Source of the DNA: Euwallacea fornicatus
Taxonomy: Eukaryota; Arthropoda; Insecta; Coleoptera; Curculionidae
NCBI RefSeq assembly: GCF_040115645.1
Contig: NC_089552.1
Location: 496,001 to 560,000 of the forward strand
Direction of reading: 5' to 3'
DNA length: 64,000 bases
Shown piece after piece: positions 35,823 through 46,846 of the stretch (position 1 is the first letter of the stretch; each line of letters opens with the position of its first letter). Under the pieces are notes generated by a model. The model did not search any database and was not told where the DNA came from. It saw only the letters and a list, made by a program, of their open reading frames with translations. Made by a program: the position numbers and the translations under genes.

Positions 35823-38800
35823 GTTTTTGTCAGTCCGAATTTCAGCTATTATTTCACAAATTCAAGAGATTGTTAGTTCGAATTATTCATTAAAACTTAA
35901 TTAAGAAAGATTTCGATAATGATCTAAATATTGACGACATCGATATAATATACAGAGGGCGTTCAAAACGTTCTTTTGTCGCGAATTGGCAACAACAAAA
36001 TAATGTTGTTCTTAATCTGAATTTAGTCACACAGCTATCAAGCAGCCAAAAAAATATATTTAATTAGCTTGACTCAGCAACACAAATTAATTTTAAAAAT
36101 CGCATTACATATTTTGGAACATCCCTAGTACTAGGCAATAGTGCTTATCTTAGTTCTGGCTGGGTCAAGGATTATACTGATTATGGACAACGTTTGTGAC
36201 GACAATAAGTATAATCAAATAAGAACGAGTAAGATGTAACAACTATCTAAAGTCCTGACAACATAACGGTTGTCATGCAGTGGACCGTTGAAATATCCCT
36301 CTATAATATGACAACGAAGGGTTTTCTATATGGACGAACACCTTCGGTGATATTGAATTAATGACTATCTAGGATCTGTTAATACGAGGACAATCATCAT
36401 CGTCGAGAGCACCGATCGTCCTGCACGCATTAGGCGGATAATAGACCGCACCACATCCAAACCGTGTCTTTATACCGCTCTGATGCCGTGTACGGGATGG
36501 ACGAGTTGTTTTCTTTCTACTCATTAAAGTGCATTAAGAAAATGTCAATAATTCCCCCGTTTAATATAGAATTGCGGTGCTTTCCCCTACAAATAGCAAG
36601 TTTTGGAGTGCCACTCGTAGCGCAATGGAGGCTACTGGCTTCCATGAATATTTCTAACGAATTACACTTCAGTTTTCAAGCTGCTAAGACAGACTTCTAG
36701 CATGTGCTCGGCAGAAGTTGGTACCCCATTGCTGGTGAAAAATACATCGGGTGTTCCATTACACAACACGATGCGCGGAAGGAAAAGTCTGGAGACCGTG
36801 GAAACGGGAAAAATACACACAGAAAAACGTTCAACATTCCATTTATTAATACTGAAATAAATCATTCTATAAAATCATATATCAGCAACCCGACTCTTAA
36901 AACCCCAATTTGACGGTGATCGTCGTTTTATTAAGTTGTGTGAGTCTATCAAACAGGAATTCGATAGAGAAATTTAAAGAAGTTTGCGGGGGAGCATTAT
37001 CATCTCGAATTCCTATCGAATGAGAGGTTTAAGTTTAATAAAGTGGCATCAGCATCAATTTGAAGTTTTCAAGAGTGGGGCTGCAGCTCATCGAACTAAC
37101 CTTAAACTATTAAATATAATCACGCAAGTTGAAAAATATAATACAATTTCACTAATTGCACAAACCTGAACTCTTATAGGTAGAAGGAATCTTTACAAGG
37201 CATTTCTGATTATTGATCAAATTTACAAGTCCTAAAACATGGAAATCTTCACGTCTGAAACATTAACAGAAATGCCCCCTCAATCATAAGCCTTAACACA
37301 TATTTTGGCACCGGAGATATCTACAACCAGGACCGGCCCGAGCGTGTTTGACGCCCTGGGTGAAATTTTTAATCATCTCCCACTACTCCAAAAAAATCGC
37401 CCAGGAAGGCCGCCAACCTCGTTGGCCCTTAGGCCGGTCCTGTCTACAATGTATCATATGAACCTATTAATAAAAATATTTCCTATTGCACAAAATCTTC
37501 TACCTATTTGGTGGAATTTACATATTTACAACAAAATTTCGAATAGAATTAATGCCCACGAATTCCTTGAACAGACAATTATGAAGCAACACACGGGAGG
37601 AATTTAATGGTGAAGCCGAATATCGGCTCTGTTCGAAATTCATTAGAACTTTCTGCCTACTGCTAAGTTATGGAAAGCATGCAAAATCTCAACTATTGTC
37701 TACTCTAACTGGCCTTACTCCTAAGTATCATAAAAATAAAAAAAACGGACTGTGGGGGTTGATCCTCATTCCCCAATAATCGACGCACGACTTTCACGAA
37801 CTAATTAAATCTTGTAATCTAAGTAGCTTCAATTTCTACTTAAGAATAGAAATACAGCAATCGAAAAGCTTACTTCGCAAGCAAGGGGGAATGTCATCTC
37901 GCTGACTAATAAGCGCCTTTCCTGAACGTGGATACATGCAAAACTTCATTGAAGTGTTACCCAAAGGCGTCTTGAGGGAATTTGGATTATTTTCGCACCG
38001 ACCAAACATGACCAAAAAGGGAACAACGCAGATATACAGATACAGCGTAGAACTGGCTAGTTAATTTCAACAGAGGGGGGAACAAAGGAAAAACCTAAAT
38101 TTGATAGGATTAATTGTAGCATTAATGTACTTTAGAAGGGCATATTATAGAACACGTCTTTCGGAAATACATCAATGTGCCGGAATTGCTCGACAAACGC
38201 TGAAAGCTTCCATTTAAGTCATTCATAATCCAGTAGTACGAGCATTGCTATGGATACCTACCCAGCAAGGCGTTGTACTTGTTGCAATGAAGTAGTTAAA
38301 GGTATTCTGCCAATCAAAAATAGTGTAAACTGGCATTTTACAATCTTAGTAATATCACACAACCAATAGATCCTATGAGCGTTGCAAAATAAGTTCCATC
38401 ATGTTCACCCTAACTGACCCACGTAGTGCTTAAAAATATTCAGGATTTTGAGTATTTTAGTATTAGAAATACTTCATTTGTAAGATCCGACTGTTTCCCG
38501 TGAGTATAATAGAACAAAAGTCTTATTAGTGCTCTTTTCACACTGTCCTGAGCATTGACTATTAAAAAACAAATAAGAACAAACCAATTTCCTAAATGTC
38601 TGGAGTATCTAAATACGTCACAAATACACAAGTTTCTAACGCATCAGTCAACGAAAATCTGTAACTCATACAAAACGAACACAACCCTTGAGGGTTAACG
38701 ACAAAAAAATGTAACAATCACATTACAAAAAAAATCACAACTTGCAGATTGGATCCGGCCTCCATTTAACTGCCTTTTAATGTTAAAACCTCAAATACAA

Positions 38801-38902
38801 CACGCAACTTCGTGATTTCGCATCAAAGAACACTCAAATAGATACGAGGAATGGAACTAAATCTATCTTTCATTTTTGTTTTGGCATACTGAACACATTG
38901 AT
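35823..38902. other. Gene-free region between AMT and Cdc25, with repeat debris
   Basis: Both neighbours lie on the minus strand, so the left end carries the AMT promoter and the right end the Cdc25 3' UTR. No coding region is supported. A short inverted-repeat segment sits at 37329-37441. Scattered open frames (for example 37305-37607) overlap it and look like repeat-derived sequence. Confidence 0.5.
37329..37441. mobile_element. 113 bp segment with 10 bp inverted ends
   Basis: The ends aggaccggcc (37329-37338) and ggccggtcct (37432-37441) are exact inverse complements. The inside is more GC-rich than its surroundings and has no coding capacity I trust. It could be a fragment or a small non-autonomous element; no target duplication was established. 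Confidence 0.4.
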
Positions 38903-40554
38903 TTAAAAATCAGTAGAGAGGGCTTTTCTCACCAACCTTGACGATTGAGCAGAGGATTTCGACAGTCGGCTGTAAGTGCCCTTCTTGGCGGTATTGATGA
39001 CACATTCTGAAGTCCTGCTCTTTTTTTTGAAGAAACGCATGTCATCGACGTGCGCGGGGTCCAGCATTTGCTTGTAATCAGCAGGGTGGCAGTAACTGGG
39101 GAAGGACTCAAAAAAGTTCTTGTAACCTCCTTCGAGGATGTAGATTTCAGGATAGGTTAGAGCAGGGTAGTTTACTGTGTTCCTTGTACGATCTTCTTTC
39201 CTGCAACCAGAGAAAATATTTTTAGTTTTCACACACATGGATGCCTGTACTGTAATCTGAGAGAAAACTGTGAACAGCAATCTCTTATTATTAAATTTTA
39301 CAAGATCTTGACAAAGTTACCTTAGATTCCTGACCATATTTGGGCCCCGTTCTTTGGAGAACTCGCAGTGAAAGATAAGAATATGCCTTTCCTTGCTGGG
39401 CTTGATCGGTACATTCAACAGCTCGATGCATTCTTCCATCATGTAAATGTTTCTGGCACCTCTGATGTGACCCCCCTCAAATTCGTAAGGAAATCTACTG
39501 TCTATAATCTGAAAATTACAAGAAAAAACATTTTATTAGTCATCTTGCTTCTCCTAAGATACTAGAGGTTTCTTAATTCAAATGGAATGAGGAATGCAGC
39601 AATAGAAAATAAATCAAAGAATGGTCTTACCACAAATGAGTTTATAACGGCATCAAATTGTCCATTTAGCAAATTCTTAACTGTCTCAGCCGATATGCTT
39701 TTTAATTCGGGATGAGCCCCTCTAATCAATGGCAAGGCGTATGACTTTGAAAAATCTCCTATTAGCTCCTCATCTTCTGATCTCTCTACAGCCTGTTTCA
39801 TTAAATCTTTCTGAGCCTCGGTAACTTCCTGATCAAACTTAGCAAGCAGCTGAACTGAAGTGGGCTCCTCATGATCAGAATCTTCCGCTAATAGCTTGTC
39901 ACTGAAGTCTAAGGCAGGAAGGCAGTCAATATCTGTTTCAGTGTCAAATAATTTGAGCCGTTTTAATGAAGTGGCCGTTGCAGTACAGGGGCTCCGAACG
40001 GGGCTCGCAAACAATCGTCTCTTTGTAGTTTGGAAATTACTTTTTCCGGGAGTTCGGCTTCTCAAGCCCTCAAGGGGGAAACTTAAAATCGTAGCTTCAT
40101 CACCGTCCAGTTCACTGTCTTCCAGGCAAGGAGAAAGTGATCGCCGTTGTTTTTCCTCAGAAATGTCCTCACAATATCCAGAGTCCTTCGAATCTGCATC
40201 GAATAAAGACACCTCTTCCATATTTTCACTTGTATCGGACGGTAACTGGGGAGAGCTAATGACCATTTTTTCGCCGATTTTAAGCTGATTCTTCCCGCTC
40301 TTTTCTGTCTGACATTCATTCTCAAGAGATAAAAATAATTCTGAAGTTAGCTGCGGTTCTTTTTGACATTTTCCATCGGGTGGGAATTTAGGCGTTTTCA
40401 CACATTCGACTAACCTGTAGGTTTCCGTTTCACGTTCACATCGTTCACGATAATTAAGTTTCACGTTAAAACGTTTCCAATAATGACGATAGTAAATGGT
40501 GGTACCATAAATGATGATGAGAAACGCGGTAAAGCACGTAAGTAACACGAACAT
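38903..40554 (-). CDS. Cdc25-type dual-specificity phosphatase (string/twine homologue)
   Basis: Cdc25 removes inhibitory phosphates from the Thr-Tyr pair of CDK1/2 and triggers mitosis. Exon 1 (40554 to about 39633) carries the long regulatory part, including DSKDSGYCEDI and the conserved ELIGDFSKSYALPLI, HPELKSISAETVKNLL. Exon 2 (about 39510-39322) encodes the rhodanese-like catalytic core: IIDSRFPYEFEGGHI, RGARNIY and the active site FHCEFSKERGP with Cys and Arg of the HCx5R loop. Exon 3 gives TRNTVNYPALTYPEIYIL, EGGYKNFFESFPSYCHP and the Arg/Lys/Ser tail, ending at 38903. About 480 residues. The oddity is the N-terminus: from ATG 40554 about 20 residues are strongly hydrophobic, followed by RHYWKRF. 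Either this start is not used or the protein has a membrane anchor. It is not possible to tell string from twine. Confidence 0.92.
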
Positions 40555-41290
40555 CGTGGCTCCACAACCTTACTAGCGGAACTTTCGGAGGTAAATGGAT
40601 TAAGAATTTCGGTAGTCTCGTTTATACCTTTTGACGAAAATAGGCGTCCGAATTTTTATTGCACACCTATATAAGAACGAAGGCAAACGAAAGTAGATAC
40701 ATGCAGATCAAATGAGCCAAGAACCTTATTTTATGGGGCTACCTGGAACCCCTCATTGTTGTTATTATCATATAATGCATAGCGAAGGCGAAGCAAAATC
40801 GCAAACCGATGCCTGTGTATAGCACTATTATCCTTTCTTCTTTAATCCCTTTCGATACGCCAATAAATAAAATTGTACTCGTCGAACACAAATATTCAAA
40901 ATATCTCGAAGGGTTCAACTTTCGACATCGAAAAATCGAATTGAACTCGTGATCCTCGCGCGAACTTGTGGAATTCGAAAAGTTTCTCGATTTCGTGACA
41001 TTGACGGCATCTGTCATCGGAATCAGCTGTTTTTGTTTTGTTCAACTCACTGTTTTTGAAAAGTCAATCTCTTTTCCATAATTCCGCTGTAGTCTTCGAA
41101 GAATATTTAATTCATTTATCCTCATTCTTTATTGTGCTTTTGCCTGTCCGCCACCTGCGCGTATCTCCAACCTTATCCTACCGGGAACCAAAGAGAATAA
41201 CGCATGACAATATCTAATAGCATAGTTTTCCCGCATTAACTGTAACGTGTAAGATATTGATTTTCAGACTTGTTGCACAAGTTACGGTAA
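40555..41290. promoter_or_regulatory. Divergent upstream region of Cdc25 and cytochrome b561
   Basis: About 0.7 kb between the Cdc25 start (minus) and the possible first coding exon of CYB561 (plus). It should carry both promoters. A minus-strand open frame at 40739-41017 has no recognisable product and no clear splice link to Cdc25. Confidence 0.4.
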
Positions 41291-44288
41291 ATGAGTTCAG
41301 AGTCATTACTGTCCCAACACGAGCGTGAAGTTAATTCAACATCTGGAATCACTAACAGGTAGTTATTTTAGTGGTTAAACGTGAAAACTACCTATTAGGG
41401 AGTAAGTTTTGTCGTCTTTTCCATTTTCATATGTATTTATGCAAATAAATCATCGTCAATAGCCTCACAGGGCTAGTCTACCTAAATGATAGCTCTCATT
41501 GGTCAGTCCCATGGTGCCATAGTCATTCAGATAAAAGGGGGCTCTGAAGGTCCGTAGCCGCTGGAGGTCAGATTTGAACCGTGTCGGATTTCGTATTGCT
41601 AAACTGAAAACTAAATCCTCTCTTTCGGCCTCTAGCAGGTACATTTCAATTGATGTTTTTGCCAGATTCTCTAAAGTTGTTTAATTAAGGGCGTTAAAAA
41701 CACAAAGAGAAATAATTTTTACTTTACAGCCTGCTGCCAGGGACGAAGGGTGTTATTGAGACTTGACGCCCTGCTGGTCGTAACTCATTGTTTCCACCGT
41801 GGAAACTAATGGGTAAACAAGCAGCGGCAATTTATATGCGTAAAACGGTTAAACGTGGAGCAATAAAGCCACTTTTGGGACCGTGACTGAATTCTCTCCC
41901 AAAAACCTAAATACATAACGTCAAAAATGCTTCGAATTCACCACTATTCCTACCTCCGCTGCTCCTTGTTTACGTATTTTTTTACTAAGTAACCAACACC
42001 GTTAACAAGCAATAACAATTTAAAACGAAATTCTACGAAGTGAACATCAACAATAGGACACAGTCAATGGGTTATTTGTAAGGCTGTATCATGTTGGCAT
42101 AATGCACTGATGATGTGGCACAAAAGCACTGAATCTCTGAGATTTTTGCAACTTCATGCTCCTTCCTTTTGGTCTATAAAAACAAGCCAGGTAGTTCGGT
42201 AGATCTGAAGGTAAAACGGGGAATTCACGTTATTGGCATAAATTTTCCGTGACTCTTCACCCTGAACTTGTAAAATATTAGTGTTCGTTGAATTAGCCGA
42301 ACTCGCCAAGGATTTAAAATTCTTTTACGCAAAACGGGGCATCGGGACTCCACAATCTCGACATAAAAACGAGTTCCAATTATATTTTTGGGCGGTCCTC
42401 GAGCACATCCGAAAAATTCAGGATGGAAAGTTTCGACGTGAACACCCCGTATAGTAGTGACTGGTGATCGTTATAAAAAACCTCACGGCGAGCGTCGCAA
42501 AGGTAAGCCCTAAGCACTGTCTACTTGAAACATCTGACTCGCAGATGAATTGATCACGGGCATGCATGTGATATCTCATCGCTTACTTCAGGTTTTTTTT
42601 AAAGATCTCCCCATTTCAATGCCTACCATCGTAAGCATCTCTATTCAAGTATTCTCCCTGTTTCAGAGCCATGGAATCTCAGGCGGAACACCAAAAACTA
42701 AAAACCTACAATACCCTGTATACTTTTACTACTTCGTTGGGCGCCGGCACGTTCCTGTTAGTCTTATTTTGGATTTTACGCTATAGAGGTGGTTTCGCAT
42801 GGCACTCGAATCCTAAGGCGGAATTTAATTGGCACCCGTTTTTCATGATTCTCGGTATGGTGTTTTTGTACTCTCAAGGTACCGCACGTATTTCGATATT
42901 AAAGACATTGCGCCAAACGAAACTCCAATTTGCAGCTATTCTCATTTACCGCACGGGCCGAAACATACCAAAGATGAGGCTAAAAGTTCTACATGGTGCT
43001 CTTCATTTCTTGGCCTTTATCTTCTCAGTCATAGGCCTACAAGCTGTGTTTGACTCGCACAATTTAGCTCAACCTCCCATTTCCAATCTCTATACGATGC
43101 ATTCATGGATTGGACTGCTGACTGTTATAATTTTTTCTATACAGGTATGGGAGTATACCGGGGCTGTTTGTGAAATTTAGGCAGGTTCAGGCTAGTTCAG
43201 CGGGGGTTGACAAGGAAAACTCTATCATCGCAATATTATCATTGTTTTCTATATTATTAATTTTTTGAGTAAGAACAACCCTGCAGATAGCACTTTACCT
43301 AATTAACGTTCGATAATGATCAATCATGAATCGATGATGGTTTGTTTCAGTTTGCTTCAGGTTTCATAACATTCCTGTATCCCGGACTTGCCATGTCTAT
43401 TAGGAAAGCTGTGATGCCGATTCATGTGACTATAGGAACGGGTGCATTTATAATGGGACTGATTAGCTGCATCACCGGCCTTACCGAGAAGGCTATATGG
43501 GCGTTGTACGTATCCACGTTATTTCTCCTGGCCTCTGGCGACTATCATTGTTCAGATGATGTTTTCAGACCAGTTTCAGCTATTTATTCCGATCATCCCT
43601 TAGAGCGCTTGCCCTCATTATTTTCCCCTTGTGCTTACGCATATTTCTTGATTCATGACTTTTTAAGCAAAAGAGCGATTCAAATAGGTTTCAAACAAAT
43701 TTTGACGGGAAAGTGACCAGAAATGAATCTCGTTGCTTTACAAAAGGTAAAACTTCGGTTATTATTGAAGGGTAGTTCATCCCTAATTTGCTAAAATTTT
43801 GGACGGATAAGGTGTCCGAGTCCTTGAGAAAGGGCCCTCATAAATAGCACAAAGACTTTTTAGGGCTAAACCTGATCTTGATGGTTTGTCCTAGTGACCA
43901 TAAATAAAATTGGGACAAATTCGGTGTGAATTCTTATTTATTTTGGTCTCGGACTCTGTCGAACGGCAGTCCGGTCATCTTCCTTCTTACAATTTCTTTT
44001 GGCGCTCTTTTAAATACCAACACGGACAGGTATATAGATCATAAATTATGAATGTCCGTTAGCTCGTAGTATATCAAGGTCGGTCGTCTCGTGTACGGGA
44101 TTCAATTTGGCCTAATTTTCAGGGATAAGAAATACGCGGACTTTGTACCTGAAGCATTTGTGTTCAACTTCATCGCCGTTGCACTAGTGCTTTATGGTCT
44201 TTTGGTGCTGTATTTGGTCACGGAAACCACGTATAAGCGCAACCCTTTACCAGACGATGAATTGGTTTTGACTAACCAAAATGAGTAA
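41291..44288 (+). CDS. CYB561: Cytochrome b561 family transmembrane ascorbate-dependent reductase
   Basis: CYB561 proteins carry electrons from cytosolic ascorbate across vesicle or plasma membranes through two hemes. Core exons are 42667-42878, 42936-43144, 43351-43505 and 44123-44288. They encode about 240 residues with six membrane helices and the four heme-ligand histidines in context: NWHPFFMILG, KVLHGALHFLAF, YTMHSWIGLL and MPIHVTIGTGAF. The C-terminus reads LPDDELVLTNQNE, TAA 44286-44288. The conventional start is ATG 42671 (MESQAEHQKLK). An upstream exon, 41291-41358, opens with ATG, encodes MSSESLLSQHEREVNS..., ends in phase 2 and joins 42667 exactly in frame, adding 24 residues; I include it with moderate confidence. 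The 57 bp intron 42879-42935 has no stop in frame. Drosophila nemy is the likely relative. Confidence 0.9.
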
Positions 44289-46846
44289 CAAGTCAAAACT
44301 GACTGTCCCAATGGAACTATGTTATCCTTTTACGGCTGTTTTGCGCACTTCTTACTAGAGTTCTCGACAAATGATTTCATGCTTTTGCTAACGATATAAG
44401 TGCAAAGTACGTATAAGTACGATTAGGGCTGTTTGTTTATCAGAGTTTCATCGGATTTATAGCTGTCTACACTACGTAAAATTGCCCAAATCAGCTTTAT
44501 ACACACCACTCATGAAATTTAAATGTGAGTGGCGGCATGAAGCGTTTGTAACAATAATCTCGTGGCAAAACCCTCATGAGGGGCGACCATTCCGATGGTC
44601 ATAATCCTTGCCAAAACTATATCATTAAGCTTCTCGAAATGGTCCAAATATAAAAATATCTTTAATATATTAAATATAAAGGGGGTAACAGATCATCGCG
44701 GACATATTCCACGGGGCGATAGTACTCTAGAAAGTAATAAAAAACACGCATCATTTTTTATATACAGAGTGACCAAGTTTCCTATTGTTCAAAGGACATT
44801 TTGAGTAGTTCTTATAATTTGGTTTTTGTTTGTGAAGACTAAACAGGATGCAAATTTTTTCCCAAACTTCCTTCACGTTATTAATTTGCATGGAGAGACA
44901 TTTTTGTAAATTCTAGAGATTAGAAAGATACGAAAACACTGTAAAAAATCGAAAAGTTAAACAAGTAAAGAAAGAATTTAAATTAAAAAAAAATGCAAAG
45001 CGCAAAACTACATGACGGGAAAAAAAACACAACACCCTGTATATGGTTGCCGATGGCTTTGAGATTTAGTTGCAGAGAGTTTTAAGCAAAATTTCAAATA
45101 TTTAACTCGAGGCATACGTGAGTGAAACGCGAAGTATGACAAAAACATGAAACTTTACCATCCTGTATATCGAAAATGAAGCGTTTTCGATCGTGGGTCT
45201 TTTAACGTTTCGTTATTATTTTGCAGAGTACCATTGCCCTTGAAACATCTCCATGACGATATGTTACACCCTGTATTGATAAATTTATTATATAAGAAAC
45301 AAGAATCTGTATGTATTCAAACTATACACGTATATTTTTAAGCTGAAAATAAGCTGAGTCGAAAACTAGAGTTTTCTTTCTCTGCAAATCTGATACTTCG
45401 CTATACAGGGTGTCCAAATTGCACGTTCGCAGAACTGAAATCGACAAAATTAACGAAAAATTGGCTGTTGTGAAAGATTTTTGCTGGTCGGTATACGCTC
45501 CCAACATATTTTTTTAATCAAGAGTTATTAATAGTCGGGAAATCATTTTGTCTTTATTAATACGCACCTGAGACGCCCTGTAAATTAATTTTAACTTATA
45601 CAATGGTGCTACCAAGAAACGTAGAGATATGACTAACAGCGATAAAGACCTACTTACACAAACTCGCACAAATCTGTCCCCCAAACAAAATCATAAACGT
45701 ATGGTAAAATATATGATTAATGCACACATATTCATATCTAATTAATCTAGTTTACAGGTGCCTACTTATATCTTTAGTGTAACGGTTCAGATTTACGTGA
45801 GTTACAGCTTGTGATAAGAAAGTTCTGCGTTCATTCGATTGCGTGTTAGGCCCTCGAATCATAGCTCGTAGCTTGAGATGTTTGTTCTTTAAGTTTGAAA
45901 AATCGATCGGACGAAGGCAGAATCGTTTGTTGTTTTCTGGTGCTTTTTTTAAAACTGTGGTGCGAATTTTTTAGTGATATACATTTTATTCCTCTTGATT
46001 CCTATTTTATTATTTGTTGTACTTAAGTACCTGCAACTTGCAAAGATGTTGCAGGTAATTATGGTGAATATTTTACATTTTAAGTGCCTATCAGCGATAA
46101 ATTTCCTATATTTTGTAATAATATTCAGCTTAAGTTAGTTCAGGTTAGTTGTCTTTTTATGAAATGTTTCGTTAATTTACTTGCCAAATGCCTAATGCGG
46201 CCTGGAATAAATTGTGAGAATCATTACGACCTAAACTAAACCGAATTTCAGTTCTTAAATCCTTCATCGTTTGTTCGAATAACCTACCAGTACCGAAGAA
46301 CTAATTGTGGTTATTTTCTCATGCCTAAACTGGCAATCCTACCTTAATGCACGACGCCCTTGTTCGTCGATTCGTCATAGGTAGCGAATTTTCGATTCCA
46401 ATATTGCTTCTCTTCGCAACCTTACCCTCTTCCCTTCCCCTTTAAATCGCAGATTTATACTCAAACATAAATTAAATGTAAATTGGAAAATTTGCTTTTG
46501 CTCCCCGGTCGAGTAACTGAAGTCCAGTGGATATTGTTGGCTTTACGATTACAGGGAGGGTTATTTGGGCGAATTATGCCGCGTGTGAAATTCATAAAAA
46601 AATAATATCCAAGACTTATCTGCTACGTGTTAGTTTATGTGGGTTAACTGGAGTCGTCATTAATTAGTTTAATCGACGCCCTACGTTTACAGTTCAGGGA
46701 CGAACAGAAACCGTTTACTTACCTAACAATAATTCATATTTTATTAAAATATTTAAACACTCGATTATTATTATATGAAGCGCCACTGACCTGCTGGGAC
46801 CATTTAAACCATCATTTAATCCTCATGTGTACCACACTACCATTAA
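44289..46846. other. CYB561 3' flank and repeat-rich spacer before COMMD3
   Basis: No supported gene in 2.5 kb. The left part is CYB561 3' UTR. The middle (44761-45582) contains six copies of a tatacagggtg-type motif in both orientations, listed separately. The right end holds the COMMD3 3' UTR. Confidence 0.5.
44761..45582. repeat. Cluster of six CAGGGTG/CACCCTG repeat ends
   Basis: Copies lie at 44761 (tatacagagtg, one mismatch), 45032 (acaccctgtatat), 45158 (ccatcctgtatat), 45266 (acaccctgtatt), 45402 (tatacagggtgtc) and 45572 (gacgccctgtaa). Two read forward and four reverse. This suggests several short inverted-end elements nested or inserted side by side and then decayed. None has coding capacity. 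Confidence 0.55.

Noticed and set aside
37305..37607. 100-codon plus-strand frame
   Set aside because: It overlaps the inverted-end segment and is probably repeat sequence.
39896..40288. 130-codon plus-strand frame
   Set aside because: Antisense shadow of Cdc25 exon 1.
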